A DNA stretch of 64,000 bases from Rhipidocladum racemiflorum. Taxonomy: Eukaryota > Streptophyta > Magnoliopsida > Poales > Poaceae. The notes beneath the pieces were generated by a model. The model worked only from the letters and a program-made list of their open reading frames with translations. It was not told the DNA's origin and ran no database searches. Where the stretch lies: the NCBI GenBank assembly GCA_036346355.1, contig CM070584.1:54891097-54955096 (forward strand), in the 5' to 3' direction. Each line of letters starts with the position of its first letter. The stretch's first letter is position 1. Of the stretch, positions 13,214-24,931 are shown one piece after another. Made by a program: the position numbers and the translations under genes.

Positions 13214-13530
13214 GTAAATTTCATAAAACTACAAATTTATTATACAAACTATCAAAAAACTGCAGGTTTCAGCTCCTATTTCATAGAACTACAAATTTCA
13301 AGATAACTTGTGTGACAAAACAATATGTTTTAGAATTTACCGTTTATTGTAACAGGTATGATAATATGGGCTTATATGGCAGCCTCACACGTCCACATTG
13401 CCCGTTTCACTCGCGCGTGAGTCTGCCATGTGAGTCCATATTGTCAGCCATTTTACAAGAAACGGTAAATTTTAAAATATATTGTTTTCTGATAGTTTAT
13501 AAAAAATTTTATAGTTTTGTAAAATTTACC
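13214..13530. mobile_element. Foldback MITE-like element
   Basis: Long imperfect inverted repeats: the left end GTAAATTTCATAAAACTA pairs with the right end TAGTTTTGTAAAATTTAC, and the inner CAATATGTTTTAGAATTTAC pairs with GTAAATTTTAAAATATATTG near 13465-13484. The centre holds about 80 bp of GC-richer sequence. Ends of this GGTAAATTT...TACAAAACTA kind are frequent in rice MITEs. I could not define a target duplication. Confidence 0.6.
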
Positions 13531-13880
13531 CTTGTGTTTATCTTACCTCCTACAAATTATTGGACCTTGTAATATTTTCCAAGGAAGGACGCGTTACCTA
13601 GACAGCCTAGTACACACATCGAAAGATGTCACTCATCTTAGCACCAAAAGCAAATGCCAACCAGATGACTTGTCTAGGAGCCAATTTTGCCTTGATTGTA
13701 GCGTGACCGAACCAACAAATTGAACCGCCTCGATGCTTTTGATCAGTATAACATTAAAATTAGCATTACCGCGTGGTACATGCAGATATTACTGCAGGGA
13801 TAGCACCCTGTTTTGGACAGGATCGAAGCTCTCAAGGCAAACATGTGGCGCATGCCCCAATCAGAACTAATAAAAAAAAA
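13531..13880. other. Host sequence, no gene seen
   Basis: Short open frames only, with no supported gene. It ends at the Gypsy target site CATTG (13881-13885). Confidence 0.5.
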
Positions 13881-13885
13881 CATTG

Positions 13886-14572
13886 TGTTCGCGCCAAAAA
13901 CGTGAAGGGGGTTTTAGGCCTCGAACACACAAGACAAACACCGGGTTTGCAGAGCGTGCCAGTCGATTTGACCTGAAATCGACAAGGTAGAATTTGTAAT
14001 TTGATCGAAGCCGATAAACAAGGATCTATCGGCTTTTCGCTAGTCGGCAAGAACCGATTAGGAGATAACTAGATCAACTGGTTACAGTTGATCCGGATAC
14101 AAGGTAAAATCGGCTTCGGGAAGGCGATGCGCAACAAAACGAAGCAAATCAAACCTGGGTGAAATCGGCTAAAATCAACAATCGGCGATGCGCAACTATG
14201 TTGATTCCGTCGACTTGCAGAGAGATCTATGAGGCTAAAACAATGTAAAAGAAAAACTTGTAAAAGTAGATGTGTGTGTTGTTGGATTGATTGCCTGCCG
14301 CTTGACACCCACCTCCTTTTATAACACGCCTGGCCGATCCGAGTTGTACATGGATACGGTGCGTTTATCCGTATCGGCCTATTATCCGATTCCCTTTCCT
14401 TTTAGAAACGGATTCCTTTTCCGATTCGCTTGATAATTTCTTTCCATGCGAACGCGCTTCCTTTCGTCTCCTGATCGATTTCAATACACGCCGAATTCGG
14501 ATGCAAACACATACAATTGCTTTTATCTCGATTCAAACCCATTTTGCCATTTACCGAATTTTGGCGCAAACA
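13886..14572 (-). repeat. 3' LTR of the outer Gypsy element
   Basis: 687 bp, TGTTCGCG...GCAAACA on the plus strand. A TATAAAAG box lies on the minus strand at 14316-14323. It differs from its partner at 35874-36548 mostly by small indels at CAG, CTG, CGG and G-run sites. Confidence 0.93.
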
Positions 14573-14600
14573 TATGCCCCCCAATTTTTGGAAAGATAAC
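14573..14600 (-). other. Polypurine tract of the outer element
   Basis: Directly inside the left LTR the plus strand reads TATGCCCCCCAATTTTTGG; on the minus strand this is an A/G-rich tract ending GGGGGGCATA next to the LTR. That is the expected place for the plus-strand primer of a minus-oriented element and confirms that the left LTR is the 3' LTR. Confidence 0.7.
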
Positions 14601-14732
14601 TTGATACTTTTCAAAAATTGCAATCGGCTTGTCGTCGGAAATTCTTGGTAACTTCCCATTAAATGGCGCCAGTAATAATCTCCTGCATTTTTAATGCAGC
14701 AATCGTTCGCCCGCCGCCTTCTTTCATCGCGG

Positions 14733-14740
14733 TATAAATA
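14733..14740 (+). promoter_or_regulatory. TATA box of the antisense gene in the outer element
   Basis: TATAAATA in the context GCGG-TATAAATA-TGGGG, about 100 bp before the first plausible start codon at 14838. It lies outside the LTR and faces away from the 3' LTR, so it would drive transcription opposite to gag-pol. Confidence 0.55.
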
Positions 14741-14837
14741 TGGGGTCCCCCACGGTCATTTTCATGCTTGCGTGCTCGCTCATCTTGAAATCGGCTTTTC
14801 TTCACGTCAATCCCCTCTTCCTGTTGCATCGGCTGAA

Positions 14838-15748
14838 ATGGACGCCTCCTGTACTTATTCCGATCCCGGTAGTGACCATCGCATTTCTTAGGTCCAATAG
14901 GAACTTTAGAGACCAATACTGTCATTGATGATGAGATTCCTAGACTCCCATTGTCGGCTCCCCGACCACAATATAGAAGAATGGGGTAAGAGTTTTAGGT
15001 CTTGGCCGACGGCTCTTAAAGGTTGGAGATCTTGGTTTATTAGAGTGTCGGCCCAAAAGAGGGTAGAATGGGAGAGGATGGGTATTGCCGAAAGCCTTCC
15101 CTATCTCTAGCCGCCTGAGCCTAATGAACCTTTGGTAGCCGCGGCTGCTATTTTTGGTCGGACTCTTTCAATGCCTTTCTTTTTCCGATTGGTCCTATCG
15201 GCCCAACTCTCTTAGATACACCGAATTATGTCGCCTCCGACCGATGGGAATCGGATATCGGCTTCGGTGGAAAACCCAGATATAAGTTGTCCCGTAAGAA
15301 AGGGAGGGTTGGTTCAAGTATATCCAAAATAACAACAAGGTAACCGGTCCGTGATCGGACGAGGAACATGTTGCTTTCCTCAACCTATGGTTAGACCGAT
15401 TTCTCTTTTGTGGTGCTTCCTTAGGCCCAACTCAGTCTACCAATATATAGCCGAGTTAGCTTGGTGGAGGGTCGTCGGCTAGCTTTAGGGAAGTCATTCT
15501 TGGGGCCATTTATCACATGATGCACATCATTCGCGATCGGCTTTTTACTCCAGAATCTACCGCTATGTCGTTGGTAATATCGGGGGTCCTTTATGGTTCA
15601 TTCAAATTTGGCTCTACTGTGTTTTCGGCCGTCTCATTATCCCCGATCCTTCAGAAGAATCGGTCTTTCCTTTAGAGGATTATCCTGAGGATGCTACCCC
15701 TAGGTTCCAAGCTAGCCGATCCCCAGGTGAAAAGTTCATCATGTATTC
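14838..15748 (+). pseudogene. Antisense extra gene of the outer Gypsy, 5' part (plant mobile domain-like)
   Basis: Plus-strand coding remnant starting at ATG 14838 and interrupted at 15748 by the nested element. Translated pieces include a W-x2-WFIRV motif near 15030, a following EWERMGI stretch, an AAAAIFGRTLSMPF-like stretch near 15140, and GGPLWFIQIW near 15580. This spacing resembles the plant mobile domain (aminotransferase-like) carried by extra genes of Tat-lineage Gypsy elements and by some cellular plant genes. Family membership is from memory of the pattern. Stops and frameshifts break the frame several times. The rest continues after the nested element at 26921. The protein's role is unknown; it is not needed for basic retrotransposition as far as the family is understood. 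Confidence 0.5.
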
Positions 15749-16619
15749 TGTCAGCGTATTAAACGCTGGGGTACCCACGCAGCCGCCTTAAGTACTCTCG
15801 CCCAGAGGACAGGTGGCGTTCAGGCCACTCCTCAGGGCGACCAGCAAAGGTGCTCGCCCAGGGGACAGGTGGCGTTCAGGCCACTCCTCAGGGCGACCAG
15901 CAAAGGTGCTCGCCAGGACAGTGGCGTTCAGCCACTCCTCAGGCGACTCAGCAAAGGTGCTCGCCAAGAGGGCAGTGGCGTTCAGGCCACTCCTCGGGCG
16001 TAGTTCCCAAGAATCAACCCCGTAACTGTGCTCTGCATGGCGAAGGGTCAAGGATATTTAATGCGAGACGTGCGCATTAAATGCGAGATATGTAGGCGGC
16101 AGATGGCGGCGTGTCTTCCCAGCGCGCATTAATGATGGGTGGCCCGAATCGACATCCCTCTCTCTGGCGGAGACTGCAGGGGTGATGTGACAGCGGGACC
16201 CAAGGCGAAGTCTAAGTCGGCTAGGACAGGCATTAAATGTGATGTAAGAGAGTGTGACGGGTGCATTAAATGCAATCAGTAGTAGCGTGTCGACGCTTGC
16301 TTTACGCAAGCTTGTAAGCCCCATGCGCCTTGAACCGGCCAGTATAAAAGGGAGCTAGGGTGCATGGGAGAAGGGTTGTTGCTTGGTTGGCGGAACCTTA
16401 GAAGGTCGTCTTCCCGACCTTGTAAGAACCTTGAATTGAGAAGAATCCCCAAGCGGGACTAGGGTCATTACTCCTTTTGGAGGGCCCGAACACGGGTAAA
16501 CTCGACCGCCTTCTTGCTTGCTCCCAACATCCGTTCTTCCTGTCTCGAGCGGTTACCACAAAAGCCCAGTCCGAATCTCTCAAGCACCCAATCTTAGGGT
16601 GCCTGTTGGCCGATGGCCA
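15749..16619 (+). repeat. 5' LTR of the nested Gypsy element
   Basis: About 871 bp. TATA box TATAAAAG at 16343-16350 followed by GGGAGCTAGG. The upstream part carries the tandem repeats at 15796-16003. The end is taken at GATGGCCA by alignment with the right LTR; errors around GGCCG make it uncertain by a few bases. Confidence 0.88.
15796..16003 (+). repeat. Roughly 57-bp tandem repeats in U3 of the 5' LTR
   Basis: Four copies of a unit containing GACAGGTGGCGTTCAGGCC...CAGCAAAGGTGCTCGCC begin at 15796, 15853, 15909 and 15960. The same array is in the right LTR. Repeats upstream of the TATA box often act as enhancers in LTR promoters; that role is inferred. Confidence 0.85.
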
Positions 16620-16624
16620 AGCGG

Positions 16625-16641
16625 TGGCGCGCCAGTAGGGG
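16625..16641 (+). other. Primer-binding-site-like motif of the nested element
   Basis: TGGCGCGCCAGTAGGGG starts six bases after the 5' LTR. Its TGG start fits complementarity to a tRNA 3' CCA. The tRNA species cannot be assigned by eye. Confidence 0.5.
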
Positions 16642-16710
16642 CTTAGTGGTTAGATCGTTCCGCTTCTTCCATTCCTTTTGAGGAGTTAGCAAGAATCAAG
16701 ATCATCCGGT

Positions 16711-18567
16711 ATGGCGGAGTCTCATCGCCAGCGTAGCGCCCTCCCGAGGAAAGCGGCGCCCGGCCGATCTCGGCTCCGGTAAGGGAGTCGGGTCACCGGT
16801 CCTTCTACTGGCGGGAGGCGCGAAGTCACATCCAAGCCCGGAGTTCACCGGCCCCAAGGCGCTTGTCGTTGGGGAAGATACCCCAATGCAAAGCCTTCAT
16901 GCAGCCCGATTGCTCTGGATCATCCTCCGGCCCAACTGACGGCGACACCTCAGCCACCCCTTGGCTCGGGACATTGCCCGCCTAGTGGACTCGGCCAAGA
17001 AGAAGTTCTTTGTGGCGATTCAGCCGGGGCTTCCGTCCTCCGCCAAGGAGTTCGTATGGTGGATGCACAGGCTTCGATCGCTCTTTGGCGACCTCTCCCG
17101 GCCGCAGGAGCCGGGATAAAGGGAAGGAGTATCGGCCGCAGCCCTCTCGCAACAGGGGGACGTGCACAAGCTTCAGATCTTCCCGCGGTACTCCCATGCC
17201 GGAGGAGAACCGCTTAGATTTAAGGGCACGCCTGGCCGAGGGGCGGCTCCATGGGAGATGATCTCGGCCAAGTTCTTCTGAGGCGCCATCCGCAGCCGAC
17301 GCCCGAACTCCTCGGCTGTCGGCCAAGGGAGCTTCCTTCCGACTGGGAGAGTGTAGACTGCACTCCTCGACCCCATCTCAGGGTCGTGGCTGGTGGGCGA
17401 CACTACTCCCCATATAATGTTGGGTGCCAGCGCTTTCCCTCCGCTCACGCCACGCGGCGTGGCCAGAGAGATTTCGTCCCGCGCCCATCGAGAAGTATGA
17501 CGGCACCACCAACCCTGAAGAATTCCTGCAGATTTATACGACGGTGGTGCGTGCTGCCGGGGGGTCAGATAGAGTTATGGCCAACTACTTCCCGATGTCG
17601 CCGACAGTTCGCCCGCTCTGGGCTGAACCTTCCTCGGGAGTTCGGTACACTCGTGGGAGGAATCAGGCGATATTTTTGTAGCCAACTTTCAGGGCTCCTA
17701 CGCTCAACCGGGTGTGGAGGACGACCTCCACGCTTTGGAGCAGACGGAGGGGGAGTCCCTGAGGGGGTTTATTCGGCGGTTTAGCCATTGCCGCAATACG
17801 ATCCCCCGGATCTCTGAGCAGTCGGTCATCATTGCGTTCCGGAGAGGGGTTAGGGATCAGAAGATGCGGGAGAAGATGGCTACCCGCACTGTCGCTACCA
17901 CTTCCGAGCTTTTCTCCCTGGCTCACAAGTGTGCCCGGCAATGAGGCTCGGAAGGGTGCAGCAGGCCCTCAAACCCTCGACGAAGCCGAGCGCCGAAGTC
18001 CTCCGACCGCAAAAGAAGAAGAAGCGCAAGGAGGCCGTCGCCGAGAGGTTTTGGTGGCCGATCCAAGCCAAGCCTCGGCGCGCGACGATCAGAGCGAAGG
18101 AGAGATCGCCGGGACGGCGAGACAATCGAATGGATCGCCGTTCTCCCCGCCGTGAAGACGACAGGGGCAAGCCATACTGCCCCATCCACCGCACAAAGGG
18201 GCACGACTTGGAAGATAGCCAGGTTGTGTCCAAGTTGGTGGAAAAGCGGCTCAGAAAGCGCCGCGAAAAGGATCGCGAAGATGATGACGACGAAGATGAC
18301 ACCCCACCGGCTTTCCAACAAGCCGAGCACACGGTGGCGTACATTCATGGGGGCTCGCCACCTACTCTTCCAACTCGCAAAGATAAGCGAGCCGAGACAG
18401 TGTGTGCCACCATGCGAGCCGGGGCGACGAGTCACTTTGAAGTGGTCGGATCAATCGATCACTTTCGATCGGGCCGACCACCCGGCGAACACTTCAGGCC
18501 CAAACCATCTCCCGATCGTGGTCGCCCCTACGGTCGAGAATGCGAAGCTTGGGCGAGTACTCGTTGA
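16711..18567 (+). pseudogene. gag of the nested Gypsy element, frameshifted
   Basis: Likely start ATG 16711 (MAESHRQRS). Capsid-type pieces appear at 17500-17590 (YDGTTNPEEFLQIY) and 17714-17944 (EGESLRGFIRRF, then FRRGVRD), matching the retrotransposon gag domain that forms the particle core. A basic stretch (KKKKRKEAV) and a CPIHRTKGHDLEDS motif at about 18175-18215 follow; the latter looks like the C-x2-H...GH...C zinc-binding motif of Tat gag with its last cysteine read as serine. An acidic run (about 18280-18300) precedes the protease. At least four frame changes break the frame. Confidence 0.8.
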
Positions 18568-18965
18568 TGGAGGAAGTGCCATCAACCTGCTGTCGGTCGG
18601 GGCGTATCAAGCACTCCAAATACCTTATGAAGAACTGCTACCGCACCGCTTTTTTATGGAATTGCCCCCGGGATGGGCCTAATGCCCACAGGACAAGTCC
18701 AGCTGCCCGTCACGCTCGAGCGCTGAAAACTTCCGGACGGAACTCATCAACTTCGAGGTCGCCGACTTCGACCTCCCTTACAATGCCTCGCTTAGCCAGC
18801 GCTAGTCAAATTTATGGCGATTACGCATCATGCTTATTTGTCGATGAAGATCCCTGGCCAGAGGGCCCAATTGTGGTAAAGGTGGACAAGCTCAAGCCTT
18901 GCGCCTCGGTAAGCAAGTGCAAGACTTCGGCTGGAGCCGCTGCTCGGGCGCTGCGTGGCACGTAA
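18481..18965 (+). pseudogene. Aspartic protease domain of the nested Gypsy element
   Basis: Contains LVDGGSAINLLS with the catalytic Asp codon at 18566-18568, the D-G-G-S variant usual for plant Gypsy proteases. The following AYQALQIPYEEL fits the family. The frame then shifts near 18680. The protease would cut the Gag-Pol polyprotein. Confidence 0.75.
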
Positions 18966-19189
18966 GACCCCTCGAGCGCTCCCGGCCAAGGCCCGCGCTT
19001 CACCCGATCCCTCGGGTGAGGTGAAGGTGGTCCCGTGGGTGAGGAAGGCTCGGGCAAGGTGTGAGAATCGTGGCACGATCTCGGCGCCAAATAGGAAGAC
19101 GCGCTGTCACCTTCCTCCGGTCTAATCTAGATGTGTTCGCTCGGGAACCATCTCGAAATGACCGGGTCCCTAGGGAGGTGATCGAGCAC

Positions 19190-19937
19190 CGATTAACGCC
19201 GCTCGAGCGCACTCCCCCGGCAGAAGGTCCGGAGGCAGGCGCCAGAGCGACAAGAGGCCATTCGGGAAGAAGTGGAGAAGCTATTGCAAGCCGGAGTTGT
19301 GCGGGAAGCCGCCTACCCTGAGTGGCTGGCTAACCCCGTACTCGTGAAGAAGTCCAATGGGAAGTGGCGAATGTGTATAGACTTCACCGACCTCAATAAA
19401 GCCTGCCCTAAGGACCCTTACCCTCTGCCAAGGATTGACCTCGTTGTCGATTCCACGGCAGGATGTGAAGCTCTATGTTTCCTAGACGCCTACTCAGGAT
19501 ATCATCAGATTAGAATGGCGCAGGAAGACGAAGAAAAGACGGCCTTTGTAACCCCTTTTGGTGTGTACTGTTATGTTCGAATGCCCTTTGGGTTGAAGAA
19601 TGCCGGATCCACATACCAGCGAGCCATGCATATTGTATTCAAGTCACAAATTGGGAAGAACTCGGAGGTATATGTTGATGACTTGGTGATAAAAGCTAAG
19701 GCCGCTGATGGGTTGGTTGAAGATCCGAGGAGACTTTCTCCCACCTCCCAGACTATCGCTAAAGTGAATCCCGAGAAGTGCGTGTTCGGTGTCATCTGGA
19801 AAGCCGCTTGGCTTCCTGGTCTCCACCGGGATCAAGCCAACCTGCATAAGATTGAAGCAATAGAACGAATGAAGCCACTGTCCGGCTTAAGCGACTTGTG
19901 CTTAGCTGGTCGCCTCAGCCTCCTCTACGGTTCATAG
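19190..19937 (+). pseudogene. Reverse transcriptase domain of the nested Gypsy element
   Basis: The longest clean stretch of pol (19272-19937). Visible in order are a VREAAYPEWLANPVLVKK entry motif, WRMCIDFTDLNKACPKD, FLDAYSGYHQI with the first catalytic Asp, FGLKNAGSTYQR, and the active-site YVDD at 19671-19682. These are the conserved fingers and palm motifs of Ty3/Gypsy RT and are the best evidence for the element's class. The frame is lost near 19730-19940, where connection and RNase H pieces continue in other frames. Confidence 0.92.
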
Positions 19938-20479
19938 TCCTACTGGGAGAAAAGTCTCCCATTGTTCAAGCCGATGAAGAAGACTAATTCCTTCGAGTGG
20001 ACTCCGGAGGCCCAGCAGGCATTTGAAGATCTGAAAAGTATCTCTCCTCGCCTCTGGCCGGTCGCCTCGAGCCTGGTGAGCCGCTTCTCCTTTATGTAGC
20101 GGCAAGCCCTCGGCGGTGAGTGCAAAGACTAGTAGCAGAGCGAGAGGGTGTGCAATGCCGGCCGGTCTATTATGTGAGCAAGGTGCCGCATGATGCTGAA
20201 ACTAGGTATCCTCAGGCCCAGAAAATGGTGTATCTTTGTCTTTGGTGGCATCAAGAAAGGCTGCGACATTATTTCCAAGGAAGGAGATCACCGTGGTCTC
20301 TCGTATCCTCTGCGGAGATCCTTCACAACCGTGAAGTGAAGGTCGACGCCAAGTGGTCTGTCGAGCTGGGAATTTGGCTTCAAATTTGCCCGTGACCGCT
20401 ATCAAGAGTCAAAGGTGGCGGACTTCATTGTTGAATGGACTCGGCAGATGGGGAAGATAAGGAAGTCCCCGTGCCCACG

Positions 20480-20860
20480 CCTTGACGCTCTTCTTTGATG
20501 GATCCTTCAGGCTCGAAGGCGCTGGGTTTGGTTCCTCTGGTCTCCCGACCGGGACCCTCAAATATATAGTCGCCTGGACTTTAAAGCTACCAACAATGTT
20601 ATGGAATACGAAGGATTGCTGGTGGGCTCATTGCCGCAGCTATCGGCATACTGGCGCCACAGATTAAAGCGATTCTTTCTTTGGTCATCAACCAAGCAAG
20701 GAAGGACTTCACCGCTTCCGATCCCGTCATGGCAGCTTACCTCAAGTGAGGTTAGAAAGATGGAGAGACACTTCAAGGGCTAGGGTATACGCACATACCT
20801 GGCGCGACAATTATTTAGCGGACGAGCTCGCTCACCGCCTCGACAAGAGCCCCTGTTCGG
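20480..20860 (+). pseudogene. RNase H region of the nested Gypsy element
   Basis: LFFDGSFRLEGAGFG near 20484-20530 carries the first catalytic Asp of RNase H. An NNVMEYEGLL-like piece with the catalytic Glu follows at about 20590 in another frame. Degrades the RNA strand during reverse transcription. Broken by frameshifts. Confidence 0.75.
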
Positions 20861-21117
20861 CCGGAGTCTTTGAAGAAAGGCTTCCGCGACCGCCCATCTC
20901 AGCCCCGTCTGCGGTGGGGAGGATGGTGATGCCGCTTCAGCCCTCACTTCGGATGGGAAGGCGACGCCGCTTATCGCAACCCCGCTTCGGTGGGGACGAT
21001 GATGGCGCCGCCCGACCCACGCTGCAGGAGGAAAAGTGGCACCGGTGGAAACGCTGGCTAAGCGGAGTACCCGGACGATCACTCTGTGGTCGCCGTGCTT
21101 GACCGGAAGGCACATGG

Positions 21118-22310
21118 ATGGATCCGATCCTGGCCTACCTGCGGGATCAAGTATGCCTGACGATGATGCGCCACCGAGAAGATAGCGCGAAAGGCCAAGC
21201 GCTACACCCTGGTAGATGGGGACTGTACGCCGGGTGGAAACGGAGTTCTTCAAGTGCATCACTCGGGAAGAGGGAAGCATTTTGCTTTCGATATCCATGG
21301 AGGCGCAGCGGAGCCATTTTTCCAATCGAACCTGGTGGGAAAAGCTTTCGCCACGGGTTCTATTGGCCAACCGCCCTCCAGGATGCTTGCGAGCCGGGTG
21401 AGGAGGTGCGAGGCGTGCGGTTCCACGCCAAGCAAATCCACCAACCAGCCCAAGCTCGCAAACCATCCCGCCTCATGGCCCTTCGCGTCTGGGGCCGGAT
21501 ATCCCGGTCCGCTCGCTGGCCAGGAGGCTACACTCATCCTGCTCGTCGCCATTGACAAGTTCACCAAGTGGGTGGAAGCCGGGCCGTGAGAACCATTACC
21601 GCCGCAGCTCGCGGTCAAGTTCATGCGAGGGATCTTCGCCCGCTTCGGTCGCCAACCGTATCATCACCGACAATGGCGCTTGCTCACCGCCGCTCGGACT
21701 TTTGCGAAGAAATGGGCACGAAGGTCTGCTTTGCCTCCGTTGCCCATCCAAGAAGCAACGGCCAAGTTGAGCGAGCCAATGCAATCGTGCCGAAGGGCCT
21801 CAAGACTCGGGCGTTTGATCGGCTTCACCAACGCGCTCACGGTGGGTTGAAGAACTCCGGCGATCTTTGTGGTCACCCGACCACTCCCGGCCAAGCACGG
21901 AGAGACTCCATTCTTTCTCGTTTACGGAGCGTAGGCTCGTCCTCCCTTCGCAATTGACATTCGGTCGCCAAGGCCGCTGCGTTCGCAGAAGAAGATCAGG
22001 AAGAGATGCGCCAAGACGACGCCAATCTCCTGGAAGAAGCTCGGATCGCGCCCCTGGGCCGCTTCGCAGACGCTAAAGCCTCAGGAGGTACCACGCCACC
22101 CGGGTCAGTGAGAGAACACTGGCAGTGGGCGACCTGGTCTTGCGAAAGATTCAGTCGCAGGCTGGGTTGCACAAACTGTCTCCCCAGTGGGAGGGCCCCT
22201 TTAAGGTGGTCTCAGTCTCTCGACCCGGGGCGGTCAGGTTGGCCACTGAGGGCGGGGAGGAACTAGCGAACTCACAGAATATAGAGAACCTGCGCAAGTT
22301 CTACCCTTGA
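21118..22310 (+). pseudogene. Integrase of the nested Gypsy element
   Basis: Fragments in changing frames: an HxGxxGxH-type zinc-finger remnant near 21255-21290, CEACG near 21412, LLVAIDKFTKWVEA near 21538-21580, an ITDNGA catalytic motif near 21660, and a clean C-terminal piece at 22125-22310 (GDLVLRK, LSPQWEGPF, ENLRKFYP stop). The NLRKFYP ending is typical of Tat-lineage plant Gypsy polyproteins. Inserts the element's DNA copy into the genome. Confidence 0.82.
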
Positions 22311-24027
22311 ACGGTTGTAAGTTTCAGGTTTTGTTCCTCGTGCCGGTCGAATCATGCCTGTGGCCGCTCGACTAACTGGGAATACCGTTGTTCAGAAATT
22401 AAGTATTAAGTTCTGTTATTTCTAGCAGTTACTTCATGCCTTTCTGGTTCTGTGCTTTGTGGCAAAGTGTTCGGGCGATCACTCTAGTCCGCTCAGTCCT
22501 GCGAGCGCCCAGTGGCAAAGGCGGGACCACTATGTAAGTGCGGCGAACAGGATTGGGCAATTGGGCGGCTGGTTTGAACTCAGCTCCCGACACGGTCATG
22601 ACACTTCGGGTGTCCCCGTGGGGGCTGGCGATTTAAACACTGCTATCAAAAGCCTACGTCCTGTCACGTCTTACATCAGAACCGCCCCGCGGAGGCCACA
22701 AGGGTACGTGTTGTTTGCAGGACTGTAAGGCAACGAGAAAAGAATCGCCCGGACACAAGGGATACTTTACTCCCTTCTTTTTTCCTTCTAAGCCTTAAGC
22801 CGGGCAGTAGCACTCAAGTTAATGCTGGCGGTCAGTAAGGTGGAAGGCTAAGAAGACAAGTTAAACATTGCTGAATAAGTCTAAAAAGTGTCATGTCTAT
22901 TCCATGAAAGTGCTTTACAAAAGTTGTTGCAGGCCAGCAAGTTAAGAGGGCAAAAAAGGGAGAAGGGTCTAGGTTATCCTATCCTTCTTCCTCCTCGTCC
23001 GCCACTGCACTGCCGCCATGGGTCTTCCGCGAGGGGCCCGACGCCCAGCCGCCAATGCTTACCTCTTCTCGCCAAGGCCCTCCACCAGTGGTTGGCTATC
23101 TCCACCGAGCAAATGACGCTGGTCAAGAATGTCGCACCCGCGCCTCCGCCTCCGCCCAGTCTCCTTCAATCCCCTGGACGGCAGCCAGAGGATCAAAGTT
23201 GGCGTCCTTGGACGCGCAGCACGCCAAAACGAACTTCGCAGTAGCAGCTGCTACTGCGCGTCCCTCCTGGGTGGACCGGTCGGCCAGGGCGGCGGGAAGC
23301 CGGGCGGTGAAGTCCGCAATCCGACTGAGGCGTATGGCGAGGCGACGGCCTTCGCTCAGCGGGCGCTTGCCGCACCAACCCCACGGAGCGAGGCCGCCCC
23401 ATCCGGTCCAAAGGCGTACCTCAAGATCTCGCAGAGTGTTCGCCTCGGATCGATGCGGTGTCCGCCGCGCCGAGTTCTTCCATGAGCTTCGGCAAACGCG
23501 AGCGCCCTCGCTTCCCGCTTCCCCACCAGCCCCGCCTCGCTTTCCATCCGGTCATAAATCAGCCACCTCTGCCGAGGCGGCCGATCTCGATGTGGCGTCG
23601 GCCACCGTTGCTCGCCGACGTAAGGCGGTGGGTGTGGGGAGTAGAGCCGCCAAGGGCGGCCGGTGCATCCAAGGCCGAAGGAACGGAGTCGCGGGAGGAT
23701 CCGGAGTGGGCTGTGGGTCCCAGCGCCTGGCCGCAGAGCTGGCCATTGGGTCGGCCAGATGCCGATCGCCGGCTTCTTCTTGTCTCGGGCGGATCACCGC
23801 CGCCCGTCCGGCTACCTCAGCCTCGGCCGCCGCCCACAGGAGCGGGCCGGGGTCGGCACGGTGCCCTGGAACAAGCAAAAGCAAGCAAAGGTAAGGCTCC
23901 ATTCGAAGATTAAAAAGTTTTACCGCTTTCTTTTGTGTGCATCAAGAATTCAGTACTGGCCGAGGCCTCGAAACCGAGGCACTTTGAGTGAGAACCAGCC
24001 TCGAGGCACCGGCGCCTTCGGTGGCGT
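22311..24027. other. Region between integrase and antisense gene of the nested element
   Basis: Belongs to the long 3' noncoding region of the Tat-type element. Several open frames exist on both strands (for example 23055-23894 +) but are Arg/Ser/Pro-rich, overlap each other and lack domains. They may be remnants of the C-terminal part of the antisense gene on the minus strand. Confidence 0.4.
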
Positions 24028-24372
24028 GAGGATGCCGCCGGTGGTCCGCCATCGCGTGGCTGGCGGGTCGCCGCTAGCGGTGTCGGTGGCGGCGAAGCGA
24101 TGCTGCTACGGTGGGTCCGCCATCGCGATCGGGCGGTCGGCCACTAGCGGTGCGGTGGCGGCGAGGATGCTGCGCCGGTGGGTCCGCCATCGCGATCTTG
24201 GCGGTCGGCCACTAGCGGTGCCGGTGGCGGCGGAGGATGCCGCGCCGGTGGGTCCGCCATCGCAAGGCGGGCGGTCGCTACTAGCGGTGCCGGTGGCGGC
24301 GAGGATGCCGCGCCGGTGGGTCCGCCATCGCGATGCCGGCGGGTCCACTAGCGGTGCTGGCGGCGGAGACGC
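24028..24372. repeat. 69-bp GC-rich minisatellite in the nested element
   Basis: About five copies of a 67-70-bp unit with landmarks CTAGCGGTG (24074, 24144, 24212, 24281, 24348) and GTGGGTCCGCCATCGC. It lies between integrase and the 3' LTR. Copies differ mainly by small indels at CGG and GCC sites. Confidence 0.85.
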
Positions 24373-24900
24373 CGGCCGGCCGGCCTGGCTGCCGGTAGCG
24401 CCGGCGGGTCACCGCCGGGCGGTGGCGGTGGCGATGGAGGAAGCGCGCGCCGGGCTGCCGGGCGGCGCCAACAACGGGCTGGTGCGGTGATGGCGAGGCG
24501 GAAGTTGCCGCGCCGTTGATGAAGAGCCTCGCACCAAGAGGAAGTCCCGAGGGCGGGGCCTGGAAGGTCCGGGCCGGCCGACGGCCGGCCCCGATAGCCG
24601 TGGTTACCGGACGTTCGATGGGGCGATGTCGTCGGCAGACGCTTGTTCCTCCCCTGGTCGCCACCGTAGGAGTGCCGCGGATTATCGTGGGCCCTTGATG
24701 GACGATGATGGGCGCCCCCATGGCGCCCATCTTAGGCATCGCTTGACGATCTCCGCCGATCTGCAGGTCGCATGTCGCAGAGTGGAAGCGCAGCCTCGGG
24801 AAGGGTGGAACGCCGCCGATCGCCCGGCCGCCATCCAGAAGCGTCTGCGCGGCGCCCAGCCTTTCCGCTGGCACGACACAAGAAAAAGAAGAAGAAGGCG

Positions 24901-24931
<31 letters not shown>

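Noticed and set aside
23055..23894. 279-codon plus-strand frame in the nested Gypsy
   Set aside because: Low-complexity product in the 3' extra region, overlapped by open frames on the other strand. Not part of gag-pol, which ends at 22310.
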